The notes under the pieces: generated by a model | The model's input: the letters and a program-made list of their open reading frames with translations, nothing else | Told to the model about the DNA's origin: nothing | Databases searched by the model: none | Shown here: positions 27,059 to 37,068 of the stretch, in pieces | Layout: each line of letters begins with the position of its first letter | How positions within the stretch are numbered: the stretch's first letter is position 1 | Assembly (NCBI RefSeq): GCF_001941965.1 | Contig: NZ_MKZO01000012.1 | Span: 310,001 to 374,000 of the forward strand | Direction: 5' to 3' | DNA length: 64,000 bases | Source: Pseudomonas putida | GTDB lineage: Bacteria > Pseudomonadota > Gammaproteobacteria > Pseudomonadales > Pseudomonadaceae | Translations under genes and position numbers: made by a program

Positions 27059-27811
27059 ATGATTACGAAAACGACATTTTTCCGACGCCTGCACCGCCAT
27101 CTGCCCGGCTTCCTTGCTGCGCTGTGCCTGTTGACTCCCGGCGCTCGAACTCTGGCTGACACATTCACCTTGCCTGAAGTGCTTATCGGTGTCACCCAGG
27201 GCTTTCTTGAGTTCTCCGTCGAAGACTATTTGCAAAAGACCCAGACCGAAGGCCGCTACGAGATCCAGGTCAACAACCTTGACCCGCGCCTGCGCATGCC
27301 GCTGTGCAGCGAGCAGCTCGGCGCCAGCCTGGAAAGCCCGGCCCAGCCACTGGGCCGGGTGACCGTGCGGGTGCGCTGCGATGGCAGCTCGCCATGGACG
27401 GTCTTCGTACCGGCCCAGGTCAAGCTGTTCCGCGACGTGGTGGTGGTCAGCCGGCCGCTCAAGCGTGATGCCGTGGTCGAGGAACAGGACGTGGCGCTGC
27501 GCGAGCGTGACGTCGGCCTCCTCAACCAGGGCTTTCTCGCCAGCCTTGACCAGGCGGTAGGACAAAAAGTCGTCCGACCGATGGTCATCGACCAGATCAT
27601 AACGCCCGTTCATCTGGAACAGGCGGAGGTGATCCGCAAAGGCGATCACGTGGTGATCATCGCCCGCAGCGGCTCGCTGGCCGTGCGCATGCCCGGTGAA
27701 GCACTGAGCAAGGGCGGGATGAGCGAGCAGATCAGGGTACGCAACCTGAATTCCAAACGCGTGGTCAAGGCCAGGGTAACCGGTCCTGGCGAAGTGGAGG
27801 TTTCCATGTGA
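27059..27811 (+). CDS. flgA: Flagellar basal body P-ring formation chaperone
   Basis: FlgA is the periplasmic chaperone for FlgI. From the ATG at 27059 it has 250 residues. The N-terminal RRLHRHLPGFLAALCLLTPGARTLA is a signal peptide. The C-terminal SAF-type domain contains VVSRPLKRDAVVEEQDVALRERDV, QKVVRPMVIDQIITPVHLEQAEVIRKGD and the conserved end RVKARVTGPGEVEV-like. A longer frame from a TTG at 27014 lacks support. It is divergent from cheV and upstream of flgMN. Confidence 0.93.
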   Translation: MITKTTFFRRLHRHLPGFLAALCLLTPGARTLADTFTLPEVLIGVTQGFLEFSVEDYLQKTQTEGRYEIQVNNLDPRLRMPLCSEQLGASLESPAQPLGRVTVRVRCDGSSPWTVFVPAQVKLFRDVVVVSRPLKRDAVVEEQDVALRERDVGLLNQGFLASLDQAVGQKVVRPMVIDQIITPVHLEQAEVIRKGDHVVIIARSGSLAVRMPGEALSKGGMSEQIRVRNLNSKRVVKARVTGPGEVEVSM

Positions 27812-27927
27812 CCTTGTGACACAGCCCACCGGATCGACGATGAAAGGTGGCGATCAGGAAGCGCATTTTCTAGACTATGCGTATTACGGAATGACGACCT
27901 TGTCACGAATGTCTGCTAATTCGTGTC

Positions 27928-27954
27928 TAAAGTTTTTTTCGGAATGGCCGAAAA
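27928..27954 (+). promoter_or_regulatory. FliA (sigma-28) promoter of flgMN
   Basis: TAAA (27928-27931), exactly 15 bp, then GCCGAAAA (27947-27954) fits the TAAA-N15-GCCGATAA consensus with one change. It lies 37 bp before the flgM ATG. FliA control of its own anti-sigma factor is the known feedback in Pseudomonas. Confidence 0.85.
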
Positions 27955-27991
27955 AAGGGCAAGCGTCCTATTTCCGAGAGGTTTTCTGATC

Positions 27992-28309
27992 ATGGTCATC
28001 GACTTCAGTCGTTTGAATAACTCCCCGTCCGTGACGGGTGGCCTGCGCACTGGCACCAGCCAGGAAAGCGCGGCCAGCAACCGCAGCGGCCAGTCCGAAG
28101 CGGCGGCGGCCACCACCCAGAGCGGGGAGACCGTACACCTCAGCCATGAGGCCCAGCAGTTGCAACAGGTCAGCGACAAGCTGCGCGACCAGCCCATCGT
28201 CAACAGCGACCGCGTGGCCGCGTTGAAGCAGGCGATCGCCGACGGTAGCTACCAGGTCGACGCCAACCGCGTGGCCAGCAAACTGCTCAATTTCGAAGCC
28301 CAGCGCTAG
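27992..28309 (+). CDS. flgM: Negative regulator of flagellin synthesis (anti-sigma-28)
   Basis: FlgM binds FliA until it is exported through the finished hook. The start is the ATG at 27992 ([14 protein letters not shown]) with CGAGAGG 10-16 nt upstream; the longer frame begins inside the promoter. It has 105 residues. The N-terminal part is Ser/Ala-rich and disordered. The C-terminal sigma-binding part has [52 protein letters not shown], which is diagnostic. Confidence 0.95.
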   Translation: MVIDFSRLNNSPSVTGGLRTGTSQESAASNRSGQSEAAAATTQSGETVHLSHEAQQLQQVSDKLRDQPIVNSDRVAALKQAIADGSYQVDANRVASKLLNFEAQR

Positions 28310-28354
28310 CCCTCGGCGCGCTGACTTCAAGGACGCTTAGACCAAGAGCCAGCC

Positions 28355-28822
28355 ATGCACGACACGACCCTGCTGCAACTGATCGAAGAAGATATCGGCC
28401 CGGCCGAGCAACTGCTGCAGCTGCTGCGGGACGAATACGTCGCCCTGCACGGCCGTGACATGCCGGCGCTGGAAGACATCCTGGCCTACAAGCAATCGCT
28501 GGTAGTCCTGCTCGATCAGCACGGGCGTCGGCGCAGCGAGCTGCTCGCCAGCCTCGGCCTGACCCCGGATCGCGCCGGTGTCGAGGTCCTGGCCAGCCAG
28601 TCGCACCTTGGCCCGCAAATCCGCCAGCAACTCGACGTGCTGGGCAACCTGCTCAACGAGTGCAGGGCTGTCAACGAACGCAACGGCGAATCCATCGTGC
28701 TGCAGCAGGCCACCACGGCCAACCAGATCCGGATCCTCAACGGCGGCGAAGCGCCTTCGCTGTACGACAGCCGCGGCTCGACCTCGCCGCTCTCCAAGCC
28801 TCGTGCACTCAGCCAGGCGTGA
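28355..28822 (+). CDS. flgN: Flagellar export chaperone for hook-associated proteins
   Basis: FlgN escorts FlgK and FlgL to the export apparatus. The 155-residue protein is mostly helical: MHDTTLLQLIEEDIGPAEQLLQLLRDEYVALHGRDMPALEDILAYKQSL (cited in part) is the FlgN signature. LNECRAVNERNGESIVLQ and the LYDSRGSTS end are also typical. It starts 45 bp after flgM, presumably in the same FliA-dependent transcript. Confidence 0.93.
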   Translation: MHDTTLLQLIEEDIGPAEQLLQLLRDEYVALHGRDMPALEDILAYKQSLVVLLDQHGRRRSELLASLGLTPDRAGVEVLASQSHLGPQIRQQLDVLGNLLNECRAVNERNGESIVLQQATTANQIRILNGGEAPSLYDSRGSTSPLSKPRALSQA

Positions 28823-28897
28823 CCCTCTATCAAGCCACAGCGCATACTGGCAGAATGCCGGCTGCGTGTGTCGTTTTTGCCTGGAGATTCATCAACC

Positions 28898-29641
28898 GTG
28901 TTCAATGACGTAGAAGCTCCGCAGCCTCCGAAGGTGTTCACCACACCTCTGGAAATTGCCGCCAACCTGCGGATGCTGCAAGAGAGCCATGATCCGCTGA
29001 TCATTACCTTCCATGAGCGCAGTCAGCGTTTCCAGAGTTACGTGGTCGAGGTCGACCGTGACAACAACGTCCTGGCCCTGGATGAAATGATCCCTCGCGA
29101 CGGCGAGCGCTTCCTGGAAAACGGCGAACCCTTCCGCGTCGAAGGTTTCCATGACGGCGTGCGGATCGCCTGGGAATGCAACCAGCCACTGACCGTCGAC
29201 TCCTCCGGTGACGTGCGCTGCTACCGTGGCACCCTGCCCACCGAAGTCACCTACCACCAGCGTCGCAATGCCTTCCGTGCCGCCCTCAAGCTCTCGCAAC
29301 TGGTCGATGTCGTGCTCGACGGCGACAAGCTCAAGGGTGCCGGCGGGATTCGCGGCAAGCTCCTGGATATCTCCGCCACCGGCTGCAAGCTGCGCTTCGA
29401 GGGCGATATCGAAGAGCGGCTGCAACTGGGCCAGGTCTACGACAAGTTCGCCGCCAGCAACCCGCTGGGCCTGAGCCAGATGTCGGTCGAGCTGCGCCAC
29501 CTGCACTTCGAGGAGCGCCTGGGCGCCACCTTCGCCGGCGTGCGCTTCCACAACCTGACCGGGCAGATGCAGCGCAAGATCGAGAGTTTCGTCTATCAGT
29601 TGCAGCGTGAAGCGCGGCGCTTCGACAAAGACGATTACTAA
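28898..29641 (+). CDS. flgZ: Flagellar brake protein, c-di-GMP-binding (YcgR/FlgZ)
   Basis: A 247-residue YcgR-type protein. The N-terminal YcgR domain (about 20-115) is followed by a PilZ domain. Both c-di-GMP contact motifs are intact: RxxxR within QRRNAFR (residues 123-127) and DISATG (157-162). It slows motility when c-di-GMP is high. The GTG at 28898 has GGAGA 10 nt upstream; an earlier in-frame ATG (28868) is less likely. Position after flgMN matches P. aeruginosa PA3353 and flgZ of P. fluorescens. Confidence 0.92.
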   Translation: MFNDVEAPQPPKVFTTPLEIAANLRMLQESHDPLIITFHERSQRFQSYVVEVDRDNNVLALDEMIPRDGERFLENGEPFRVEGFHDGVRIAWECNQPLTVDSSGDVRCYRGTLPTEVTYHQRRNAFRAALKLSQLVDVVLDGDKLKGAGGIRGKLLDISATGCKLRFEGDIEERLQLGQVYDKFAASNPLGLSQMSVELRHLHFEERLGATFAGVRFHNLTGQMQRKIESFVYQLQREARRFDKDDY

Positions 29642-29658
29642 GCTCCAAGCTTCTTTTG

Positions 29659-29748
29659 AGCTTCAAGCTTTAAGCCATAAGCGGCAAGAAAAAGCAGCGG
29701 CGACGCGGACTGCTCTTTCTTGCCGCTTATAGCTTGTGGCTTGAAGCT
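29659..29748. repeat. 90-bp imperfect palindrome between convergent flgZ and MFS genes
   Basis: Arms of about 38 nt (starting AGCTTCAAGC, containing AAGCGGCAAGAAA; complement CTTGCCGCTT...GCTTGAAGCT) surround a 12-nt centre. It is unrelated to the GCTGGCAAGCC REP family. Position between convergent stops suggests a bidirectional terminator; the AGCTTCAAGC repeats are a common Pseudomonas intergenic type. Confidence 0.75.
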
Positions 29749-29755
29749 GGGAAAA

Positions 29756-31072
29756 TCAGAGCGGCTTGGCCGCTTCCTCGACGACTTCCTCGGCCTCGGT
29801 GTCCTCGGCCGCCACCGGCGCCTGCATCTGGTCCTGCACCACCTGCTCGGCGACCCGCGGGTCGAGGGCCGCCGCCAATGGCGAACTGGCTGCCGGCATG
29901 GCGACGTGGGACAGTGGCGCATCTTCCACCTGGTGCAGCCCGGTGACCGCATCCGGACGAATGCGCCAGACCAGCACCAGGGCGAAGAAGGTGAAGAAGG
30001 CATAGAGCATCTGGTCGCCGAACACCTTCATCAGCACCCCTGCCGCCAGCGGCCCGATACTCGCGCCCACGCCGTAGGTGACCAGCAGCATCGCCGTCAG
30101 TGACACCCGCCGCTCGCTTTCCACGTGGTCGTTGGAGAAGGCCACCGCCAATGGGTACAGGCAGAACTGCAACAGCGACACCAGGAACCCGGCCGCGAAC
30201 AGCACCAGCATCGGCACCCCGGGGAGGATCGCCAGGGGCAGCGAGGCGATCGCCAGGCCGATGGCCACGCTGCGGATCAGCACGGCCCGATCGTAGCGGT
30301 CGGAGAGCCAGCCCAGCGGCCATTGCACCAGCAGGCCGGCGAAGATGCACACGCCCATGAAGATACCCACCTGCTCGGTGCTCAGGCCCTGCTTCGAGGC
30401 GTACAGCGGCGCCAGGCCGTAGAACGAACCGACGATCAGCCCGGAACCGAGCACCGTACTCAGCGACTGCGGCACGCGCTTGATGAAGAAGCGTGGCTCC
30501 ATCGGCGCCGGACGCAGCGGCGCCGGGTGGATGCGCCGGGTCAGGGCCACCGGCACCAGGCACAGGGCGAAGCACATGGCGACCAGCATCAGCAGTTCAG
30601 GGCCGAGCTGCGGATGCACCACCAGGATCAACTGCCCGAGCACCAGGCCCAGGTAGGACGCGATCATGTAGCCGCTGAACACCGCCCCACGCTGCTTGGC
30701 GTCGGCCTGCTCGTTGAGCCAGCTCTCGATGACCATGTACTGGCACATCATCCCGAGGCCGACGATCACCCGCAGGAACAGCCAGGCCGGGAGGAAACTC
30801 ACCAAGCCGTGCCCGAGCACCGCCGCCCCGACGATCCCGGCGCAGGTGGCGTAGGCGCGGATATGCCCGACCCGGGCAATCAGGCGGTGGCCGATCTTGC
30901 CGCCCAGGGCCAGGCCGAAGTAGTTGGCGGCCATCAAGGCACCGACCCACAGGCTGTCGACCTGGTCGGCACTCAGGCGCAGGGCCAGGTAGGTACTCAA
31001 CAGGCCGGAGCCGATCAACATCATCAAAGCGGCGAAGTACAGCGCGCGAAAAGACTTCCAGATAGTGCGCAT
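29756..31072 (-). CDS. MFS transporter (YcaD-like)
   Basis: A 438-residue major facilitator with twelve predicted membrane segments from ALYFAALMMLIGSGLL onward. The loop-2/3 region (GGKIGHRLIARVGHIRAYA) and the loop-8/9 GWLSDRYDRAVLI motif are MFS signatures. The WLNEQADAKQRGAVFSGY segment is typical of the YcaD subgroup of unknown substrate. The last 70 residues form an acidic, Ala-rich cytoplasmic tail (AAEDTEAEEVVEEAAKPL). It is monocistronic, convergent with flgZ. Confidence 0.85.
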   Translation of the reverse strand: MRTIWKSFRALYFAALMMLIGSGLLSTYLALRLSADQVDSLWVGALMAANYFGLALGGKIGHRLIARVGHIRAYATCAGIVGAAVLGHGLVSFLPAWLFLRVIVGLGMMCQYMVIESWLNEQADAKQRGAVFSGYMIASYLGLVLGQLILVVHPQLGPELLMLVAMCFALCLVPVALTRRIHPAPLRPAPMEPRFFIKRVPQSLSTVLGSGLIVGSFYGLAPLYASKQGLSTEQVGIFMGVCIFAGLLVQWPLGWLSDRYDRAVLIRSVAIGLAIASLPLAILPGVPMLVLFAAGFLVSLLQFCLYPLAVAFSNDHVESERRVSLTAMLLVTYGVGASIGPLAAGVLMKVFGDQMLYAFFTFFALVLVWRIRPDAVTGLHQVEDAPLSHVAMPAASSPLAAALDPRVAEQVVQDQMQAPVAAEDTEAEEVVEEAAKPL

Positions 31073-31159
31073 CAGCGTCCCGAACGGCCTCTTGAGCTGG
31101 TGGAAAAACTGCCTGAAAGCATAAGTGATTATTCCCGCCGCGCGGCCGGCCGGAAGGAA

Positions 31160-31204
31160 AAAAACAAAAGGCCGATTACGCCATGAAACAGCGCAATCGG
31201 CCTT
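31160..31204 (-). terminator. Rho-independent terminator of glutamine-synthetase-like gene
   Basis: Arms AAGGCCGATT (31168-31177) and AATCGGCCTT (31195-31204) pair perfectly. On the minus strand the hairpin is followed by TTGTTTTTTT. It lies 20 bp after the stop. Confidence 0.9.
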
Positions 31205-31223
31205 CTATTCCGCGGTTTGCCGA

Positions 31224-32567
31224 TCAGGCCTGGGCCGCCAGCACACGACGCTCCCAGGGCGTGATCTCATCGAAGAAGCTCGTCAGCTCCTGGGTCTTGG
31301 TAGCGATGTAGCCCGAGATGAACTCGTCGCCGAACAGTTCCCGGGCCAGGTTGCTGCGCTTGAGCCGGTCAATGGCCGCATGCAGGGTGCAGGGCAGCGA
31401 CAGGTGATCCGGCACCTCGAACTCGCCCTGGATCGCCGCGGTGGGTTGCAGGCCCTGTTCGATTCCGTACAGGCCGGCAGCGAGGCTGGCGGCAATGGCC
31501 AGGTACGGGTTGGCGTCGGCGCCCGGCAGACGGTTTTCCACCCGTCGCGCCACCGGCGAACTGGCCGGGATGCGCAGGCCGGCGGCGCGGTTGTCCTCGG
31601 ACCAGCAGGCATTGTTCGGCGATGCGTAGGGATGGCACAGGCGCTGGTAGGAATTGACGTTGGGCGCGAACAGCGCGGTGAAGTCCGCCATGCACGCCTG
31701 CTGGCCACCGATGAAGTTGAAGAAGGTGCCGGTGGGCTGGCCGTCGGGGGCGCTGAAGACGTTCTGACCGCTGGCGATGTCGACCACGCTCTGGTGGATA
31801 TGCATCGAGCTGCCCGGTGTCTTCGCCAGCGGCTTGGCCATGCACACCACGGTCAGGCCGTGCTTGAGCGCGACTTCCTTGAGCAGGTGCTTGAACAGGA
31901 AGGTCTGGTCGGCCAGCAGCAGCGGATCGCCGTGCAGCAGGTTGATCTCGAACTGGCTGACGCCCATCTCGTGCATGAAGGTATCGCGGGGCAGGCCCAG
32001 CGCCGCCATGCAGCGGTAGACCTCCTGGAAGAACGGGCGCAGGCCGTTGTTGGAGCTGACGCTGAAGGCCGAGTGACCGTCTTCGCGGCGGCCGTCGAGG
32101 CCCAGGGGTGGCTGGAACGGCTGGGTCGGGTCGGGGTTGGCGGCGAAGACGAAGAACTCCAGCTCGGTCGCCACCACCGGCGCCAGGCCACGGGCGGCGT
32201 AGCGGGCGATCACCGCCTTGAGCTGGCCGCGGGTGGACAGGCCGGAGCTTGTGCCGTCCAGTTCATCGGCATCGCAGATGGCCAGGGCGCGGGGTTCGGC
32301 GCTCCAGGGCAGGCGGTGGATCTGCGTGGGGTCGGCGATCAGGGCCAGGTCGCCGTCGTCGCCGCCGTAGAAGCGTGCCGGCGGGTAACCGCCCATGATG
32401 CACTGCAGCAGCACCCCGCGGGCCAGTTGCAGGCGCCGGCCTTCGAGGAAGCCCTCGGCGGTCATCACCTTGCCGCGCGGCACGCCGTTGAGATCTGGCG
32501 TGACGCATTCGATTTCATCAATGCCCGTCAGGCGCTCTTCCAGGGAACGCTGAACATTGGTCGTCAT
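31224..32567 (-). CDS. Glutamine synthetase family protein (gamma-glutamyl-polyamine/amine synthetase-like)
   Basis: A 447-residue type I glutamine synthetase relative. Metal- and ATP-binding motifs are seen at MHEMGVSQFEINL, KPLAKTPGSSMHIHQSV (residues about 240-260), SPVARRVENRLPGADANPYLAIAASLAAG and a C-terminal ELTSFFDEITPWERRVL typical of PuuA/SpuI-type enzymes. Those ligate glutamate to polyamines or other amines using ATP. No polyamine catabolic neighbours are visible, so the substrate is open. It has its own terminator and is flanked upstream by a REPIN. Confidence 0.85.
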   Translation of the reverse strand: MTTNVQRSLEERLTGIDEIECVTPDLNGVPRGKVMTAEGFLEGRRLQLARGVLLQCIMGGYPPARFYGGDDGDLALIADPTQIHRLPWSAEPRALAICDADELDGTSSGLSTRGQLKAVIARYAARGLAPVVATELEFFVFAANPDPTQPFQPPLGLDGRREDGHSAFSVSSNNGLRPFFQEVYRCMAALGLPRDTFMHEMGVSQFEINLLHGDPLLLADQTFLFKHLLKEVALKHGLTVVCMAKPLAKTPGSSMHIHQSVVDIASGQNVFSAPDGQPTGTFFNFIGGQQACMADFTALFAPNVNSYQRLCHPYASPNNACWSEDNRAAGLRIPASSPVARRVENRLPGADANPYLAIAASLAAGLYGIEQGLQPTAAIQGEFEVPDHLSLPCTLHAAIDRLKRSNLARELFGDEFISGYIATKTQELTSFFDEITPWERRVLAAQA

Positions 32568-32703
32568 GACTCTGTCCTTGTTGTTTTTCGCATGCCGGAA
32601 ACGGCGACAGGGACAACATACTCAGGGGCTGTTCAAAATATCAAGCGGAGATGGTGGTGATTGATCGTGATTTTCTACACCCTTGGAGATTTATCGCTCT
32701 CAG

Positions 32704-32807
32704 GGGCCTCATCGCTGGCAAGCCAGCTCCCACAGGGTTTTGTGTTGACCACAGGATTGGTGGCCGACGCGATCCCTGTGGGAGCTGGCTTGCCAGCGAT
32801 GAGGCCC
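32704..32807. repeat. REPIN between glutamine-synthetase-like gene and bkdR
   Basis: Outward-class REP pair with a longer centre (about 45 bp) than most copies here. It occupies most of the 246-bp gap and lies directly after the bkdR stop. Confidence 0.9.
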
Positions 32808-32813
32808 TAAAAA

Positions 32814-33305
32814 TCAACGAGGCTCGTGCAGCGTCAGCCCATTGGCCGGCAACGGCAGCGCCGTCTTGTACCTCACCTGCTTCAAGGCAAAGCTCGACCT
32901 GATATTCGCCACCCCCGGCAGCCGGGTCAGGTAATCGAGAAACCGCTCCAGCGCCTGGATGCTGGGCAGCAACACCCGCAGCAGGTAATCCGGGTCCCCG
33001 GTCATCAGGTAGCACTCCATCACCTCGGGCCGCTCGGCGATCTCTTCCTCGAAGCGGTGCAGCGACTGCTCCACCTGCTTCTCCAGGCTGACATGGATGA
33101 ACACGTTGACATCCAGCCCCAGCACCTCCGGCGCCAGCAAGGTCACCTGCTGGCGAATCACCCCCGACTCCTCCAGGGCCTTGACCCGGTTGAAACAGGG
33201 CGTCGGCGACAGGTTCACCGAGCGCGCCAGCTCGGCGTTGGTGATCCGCGCATTTTCCTGAAGGCTGTTGAGAATGCCGATGTCGGTACGATCCAGTTTC
33301 CGCAT
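32814..33305 (-). CDS. bkdR: Lrp/AsnC family activator of the bkd operon
   Basis: A 163-residue Lrp-family regulator. The N-terminal winged helix-turn-helix is visible ([46 protein letters not shown]). The C-terminal RAM domain has [15 protein letters not shown]. Divergent placement beside bkdA1 is the same as in P. putida, where BkdR with branched-chain amino acids activates bkd expression. An AT-rich control region lies between the two starts. Confidence 0.93.
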   Translation of the reverse strand: MRKLDRTDIGILNSLQENARITNAELARSVNLSPTPCFNRVKALEESGVIRQQVTLLAPEVLGLDVNVFIHVSLEKQVEQSLHRFEEEIAERPEVMECYLMTGDPDYLLRVLLPSIQALERFLDYLTRLPGVANIRSSFALKQVRYKTALPLPANGLTLHEPR

Positions 33306-33329
33306 GAGATAAATCTTCCTGCCTATTGT

Positions 33330-33415
33330 TCTTTTGCAGAATATTTATCCGCGCGCTCGAACAAAGGCAATCAACATCAGAAAAATATTCTTCCGGGGCC
33401 GGAATATCATTAAGA
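33330..33415. promoter_or_regulatory. AT-rich bkdR-bkdA1 control region with Lrp-like boxes
   Basis: Several related AT-rich stretches occur in the 199-bp divergent gap: CAGAATATTTATC, the near-palindrome GAAAAATATTCTTC, and GGAATATCATTAAG. Lrp-family proteins bind arrays of such boxes, and BkdR is known to bind here in P. putida. Precise sites are inferred. Confidence 0.5.
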
Positions 33416-33453
33416 CAAGACTGACTTCCTGGTCACAAGCCGGGTCTCAGTAG

Positions 33454-34737
<1,284 letters not shown>

Positions 34738-34738
34738 C

Positions 34739-35797
34739 ATGAACGATCACAACACCTCCATTCAAGTGGAAAACGCCATGTCGACCACCAACATGACCAT
34801 GATCCAGGCCCTGCGCTCGGCGATGGACATCATGCTCGAGCGCGACGACAACGTGGTCATCTACGGCCAGGACGTCGGCTACTTCGGCGGCGTGTTCCGC
34901 TGCACCGAGGGCCTGCAGAACAAGTACGGCAAATCCCGGGTATTCGATGCGCCGATCTCGGAAAGCGGCATCGTCGGCACTGCCGTGGGCATGGGCGCCT
35001 ACGGCCTGCGCCCGGTGGTGGAAATCCAGTTCGCCGACTACTTCTACCCGGCCTCGGACCAGATCGTTTCCGAGATGGCCCGCCTGCGCTACCGTTCGGC
35101 CGGCGAATTCGTCGCCCCGCTGACCCTGCGCATGCCCTGCGGTGGCGGCATCTATGGCGGCCAGACCCACAGCCAGAGCCCGGAGGCGATGTTCACCCAG
35201 GTCTGCGGCCTGCGCACGGTGATGCCGTCCAACCCCTACGACGCCAAGGGCCTGCTGATTGCCTCGATCGAGAACGACGACCCGGTGATCTTCCTCGAAC
35301 CCAAGCGCCTGTATAACGGCCCGTTCGACGGCCACCACGACCGCCCGGTAACCCCCTGGTCGAAACACCCGGCCAGCGCCGTGCCGGACGGCTACTACAC
35401 GGTGCCGCTGGACAAGGCGGCGATCACCCGCCCGGGCAACGACGTCACGGTGCTGACCTATGGCACCACGGTCTATGTGTCCCAGGTCGCCGCCGAGGAA
35501 ACCGGTGTCGACGCCGAGGTCATCGACCTGCGCAGCCTGTGGCCGCTGGACCTGGAGACCATCGTCGAATCGGTGAAGAAGACCGGCCGCTGCGTGGTCG
35601 TGCATGAAGCCACGCGCACCTGCGGCTTTGGCGCCGAACTGGTTTCGCTGGTCCAGGAACATTGCTTCCACCACCTGGAAGCGCCCATCGAGCGCGTCAC
35701 CGGCTGGGACACCCCCTACCCGCATGCGCAGGAGTGGGCGTACTTCCCTGGCCCTTCGCGGGTCGGTGCGGCATTGAAACGGGTCATGGAGGTCTGA
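34739..35797 (+). CDS. bkdA2: 2-oxoisovalerate dehydrogenase E1 beta subunit
   Basis: E1-beta, 352 residues, begins one base after the bkdA1 stop. Core features are MTMIQALRSAMDIMLERDDNVVIYGQDVG, FDAPISESGIVGTAVGMGAYG and the C-terminal transketolase domain (VIDLRSLWPLDLETI). The start at 34739 is supported by spacing; a later ATG (MSTTNMTM) would lose 13 residues and also fits. It forms the heterotetramer with BkdA1. Confidence 0.97.
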   Translation: MNDHNTSIQVENAMSTTNMTMIQALRSAMDIMLERDDNVVIYGQDVGYFGGVFRCTEGLQNKYGKSRVFDAPISESGIVGTAVGMGAYGLRPVVEIQFADYFYPASDQIVSEMARLRYRSAGEFVAPLTLRMPCGGGIYGGQTHSQSPEAMFTQVCGLRTVMPSNPYDAKGLLIASIENDDPVIFLEPKRLYNGPFDGHHDRPVTPWSKHPASAVPDGYYTVPLDKAAITRPGNDVTVLTYGTTVYVSQVAAEETGVDAEVIDLRSLWPLDLETIVESVKKTGRCVVVHEATRTCGFGAELVSLVQEHCFHHLEAPIERVTGWDTPYPHAQEWAYFPGPSRVGAALKRVMEV

Positions 35798-37066
35798 ATG
35801 GGCACGCACGTCATCAAGATGCCGGACATTGGCGAAGGCATCGCGCAGGTTGAACTGGTGGAATGGTTCGTCAAGGTCGGCGACACCATTACCGAGGACC
35901 AGGTGGTGGCCGATGTCATGACCGACAAGGCCACGGTGGAAATCCCTTCGCCGGTGTCCGGCAAGGTGCTCGCCCTGGGCGGCCAGCCCGGCGAGGTCAT
36001 GGCGGTGGGCAGCGAGCTGATCCGTATCGAAGTGGAAGGCGCTGGCAACCATCAGGAAAGTGCCAGTAAACCGGCCCCGGTGGTTGCAGCAGCACCCGAA
36101 CCGAAACCGGCACCGGTCGAAGTACCGGCGGCCAAACCACAAGTCGCTGCCGCGCCTGTCGAAAGCGCGCCGATCGTACCCCGTGGCGCCAATGAAAAAC
36201 CCCTCGCCTCCCCCGCCGTGCGCAAGCGCGCCTGGGATGCCGGGATCGAACTGCGTTACGTCCACGGCAGCGGCCCGGCCGGGCGCATTCTCCATGAGGA
36301 CCTCGACGCCTTCCTGACCCAGCCGACCCGCAGCAGCCACGGTGCGCCGAGCGGCTATGCCAAGCGCGAGGACAGCGAACAGATCCCGGTGATCGGCCTG
36401 CGCCGCAAGATCGCCCAGCGCATGCAGGACGCCAAGCGGCGCGTCGCCCACTTCAGCTACGTGGAAGAGATCGACGTCACCGCCCTGGAAGAGCTGCGCC
36501 AGCACCTCAACGGCAAGTTCGGCGACAGCCGCGGCAAGCTCACGCTCCTGCCGTTCCTGGTTCGCGCCCTGGTCGTGGCCCTGCGCGACTTCCCGCAGAT
36601 CAACGCCACCTACGACGACGAAGCCCAGGTCATCACCCGCCACGGCGCGGTGCACGTGGGCATCGCAACCCAGGGCGACAACGGCCTGATGGTGCCGGTG
36701 GTACGCCATGCCGAAGCCGCCAGCCTGTGGGCCAACGCCAGCGAGATCGCGCGCCTGGCCCATGCCGCGCGCAACAACAAGGCCAGCCGCGAGGAGCTCA
36801 GCGGTTCGACCATTACCCTGACCAGCCTCGGCGCCCTCGGCGGCATCGTCAGCACACCGGTGGTCAACACCCCTGAAGTGGCGATCGTCGGAGTCAACCG
36901 CATGGTCGAACGGCCGATGGTGATCAACGGCCAGATCGTCATCCGCAAGATGATGAACCTCTCCAGCTCCTTCGATCACCGGGTGGTCGACGGCATGGAC
37001 GCCGCACAATTCATCCAGGCCGTGCGCGGCCTGCTCGAACAACCCGCCAGCCTGTTCGTGGAGTGA
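35798..37066 (+). CDS. bkdB: Branched-chain 2-oxo acid dehydrogenase E2 (dihydrolipoyl acyltransferase)
   Basis: E2 core, 422 residues, starting right after the bkdA2 stop. The lipoyl domain has Lys44 in MTDKATVEI. An Ala/Pro-rich hinge (about 85-135) is followed by the subunit-binding domain ([27 protein letters not shown]). The catalytic domain follows, with [15 protein letters not shown] near the C-terminus. It transfers the acyl group to CoA. Confidence 0.97.
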   Translation: MGTHVIKMPDIGEGIAQVELVEWFVKVGDTITEDQVVADVMTDKATVEIPSPVSGKVLALGGQPGEVMAVGSELIRIEVEGAGNHQESASKPAPVVAAAPEPKPAPVEVPAAKPQVAAAPVESAPIVPRGANEKPLASPAVRKRAWDAGIELRYVHGSGPAGRILHEDLDAFLTQPTRSSHGAPSGYAKREDSEQIPVIGLRRKIAQRMQDAKRRVAHFSYVEEIDVTALEELRQHLNGKFGDSRGKLTLLPFLVRALVVALRDFPQINATYDDEAQVITRHGAVHVGIATQGDNGLMVPVVRHAEAASLWANASEIARLAHAARNNKASREELSGSTITLTSLGALGGIVSTPVVNTPEVAIVGVNRMVERPMVINGQIVIRKMMNLSSSFDHRVVDGMDAAQFIQAVRGLLEQPASLFVE

Positions 37067-37068
37067 GC

